A stretch of DNA of 64,000 nt from Paraburkholderia sp. UYCP14C (GTDB lineage Bacteria; Pseudomonadota; Gammaproteobacteria; Burkholderiales; Burkholderiaceae), in the NCBI RefSeq assembly GCF_004197395.1, contig NZ_SELS01000025.1, positions 1-64,000 on the forward strand, written 5' to 3'. The position numbers were made by a program, and so were the translations under genes. This document shows, piece by piece, positions 63,524 through 64,000 of this stretch. Position 1 is the first letter of the stretch. Each line of letters begins with the position of its first letter. The notes below the pieces were generated by a model. The model was given only the letters and a program-made list of their open reading frames with translations, had not been told where the DNA came from and searched no databases.

Positions 63524-63552
63524 TTGCCCGGTTTGGTGCTTCGACCGGGCAA
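63524..63552. terminator. Hairpin between convergent genes
   Basis: TTGCCCGGT (63524-63532) and ACCGGGCAA (63544-63552) form a perfect 9-bp stem with an 11-base loop. It lies between the coiled-coil gene and the convergent DUF3597 gene; the T-rich flank is weak. Confidence 0.6.
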
Positions 63553-63629
63553 TCTCGTTTGGGCGATTGATTATTGCTGCGCGACTTCCAATGCGCTTCG
63601 CTTGCCGCGAAACGCTTGCTTCGTCCTGC

Positions 63630-64000
63630 TTAGCTTGCCAGATCGGGCGGCAGCTTGCCGCCGTTTGCCGCGAGCGCCTGCATGACCTGCTTGTGCAGCC
63701 AGATGTTCATGCTCGCCGAGTCGTTCATGTCCCCGCTGTACTTCAATTCCTGCGCAAGCTGCTTGCGGTGTTCGAGACTGCTGTCGACGCCGAGCGCCTT
63801 CATCGTGTCGACGATCGACGTACGCCAGTTCAACGTCTGTCCGCTTTCGCTGACGAGTTGATCCATCACGGCGGCCACGTCGACGTCGGTCAGCGGTGCG
63901 GGTGCGGCGGGAGCGTCGGGCGTCGCGGCTTGCGCGGCGGCCGGGTCGGGAGTGGGTTCCGTCGCGGGAGGAGGTTGGTCCGGCTTCGCTTTGCCGAACA
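63630..64000 (-). CDS. DUF3597-domain protein (partial, 5' end outside window)
   Basis: The frame is open from the right edge to the stop at 63630. The visible ~123 residues begin with a Pro/Ala-rich linker (FGKAKPDQPPPATEPT...), followed by the DUF3597 core: VDVAAVMDQLVSE, LNWRTSIVDTMKALGVDSS and DSASMNIWLHKQVMQALAAN. Function is not known. The GTG at 63878 is internal, not the real start. Confidence 0.8.
   Translation of the reverse strand, partial: FGKAKPDQPPPATEPTPDPAAAQAATPDAPAAPAPLTDVDVAAVMDQLVSESGQTLNWRTSIVDTMKALGVDSSLEHRKQLAQELKYSGDMNDSASMNIWLHKQVMQALAANGGKLPPDLAS

Overview
The window looks like a chromosomal segment of a GC-rich betaproteobacterium of the Burkholderiaceae (Paraburkholderia-like). 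The basis is codon usage dominated by G/C third positions, the combination of a tetrahydromethanopterin (H4MPT) C1 cluster with a PQQ methanol dehydrogenase cluster, vanAB, phaB, sulfonate ABC systems and a type VI amidase module. This is inferred from gene content only; no taxonomic marker gene is present.

Layout. (1) 1-2619: end of a lower-GC type VI secretion accessory module, with a PAAR-like fragment, a peptidoglycan amidase effector, its probable immunity gene, decayed copies of the PAAR and amidase 3' ends, and a second orphan immunity gene. (2) 2856-16069: H4MPT-linked formaldehyde oxidation and H4MPT biosynthesis (dihydropteroate synthase-like gene, dmrB, sigma-54 activator, folB, fae, CitG-like gene, two ATP-grasp genes, mch, mtdB, beta-RFAP synthase, pterin dehydratase). 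(3) 16487-27788: a PQQ methanol dehydrogenase of lanthanide (XoxF) type with cytochrome c, XoxJ, accessory proteins, a LysR regulator, and moxR-mxaS-A-C-K-L maturation genes. (4) 28184-31157: small accessory genes, including a divergent AraC/isonitrile-hydratase-like pair. (5) 31172-53656: a long sulfur-scavenging region with an ssu-like ABC set, tauABC, amino-acid-type ABC genes, an M14 deacylase, a GNAT acetyltransferase, two luciferase-like monooxygenases, a fused ABC permease-ATPase, a TauD-type dioxygenase, a third sulfonate-type ABC system, methanethiol oxidase and a membrane protein. (6) 53837-56586: vanillate demethylase vanAB with a divergent MarR-type regulator. (7) 56663-64000: Ntn-hydrolase acylase, phaB, Na/Pi cotransporter, small hypotheticals and a DUF3597 gene running off the end.

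How it fits together. Methanol oxidation (xoxF), vanillate demethylation (vanAB) and methanethiol oxidation (mtoX) all release formaldehyde; fae, mtdB and mch carry it to formyl-H4MPT. The formyltransferase/hydrolase (fhc) genes are not in the window. The sulfur region resembles, in enzyme composition, the Bacillus ytm/yxe operons that take up alkylated cysteines, N-acetylate them, oxidise them with luciferase-like monooxygenases and deacetylate the product. I read it as an alkyl-cysteine/sulfonate salvage locus next to a C1 disposal pathway.

Regulation. A 15-bp palindrome of the form GRCACA-N3-TGTRCC occurs between the sigma-54 activator and folB, between the pterin dehydratase gene and xoxF, and upstream of moxR. 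A related inverted repeat lies upstream of the beta-RFAP synthase operon. Sequences resembling -24/-12 promoters with exact GG-N10-GC spacing lie upstream of xoxF, moxR and the beta-RFAP synthase operon, and one with a perfect -24 box precedes fae. Together these suggest one sigma-54 regulon run by the activator at 4834-6897.
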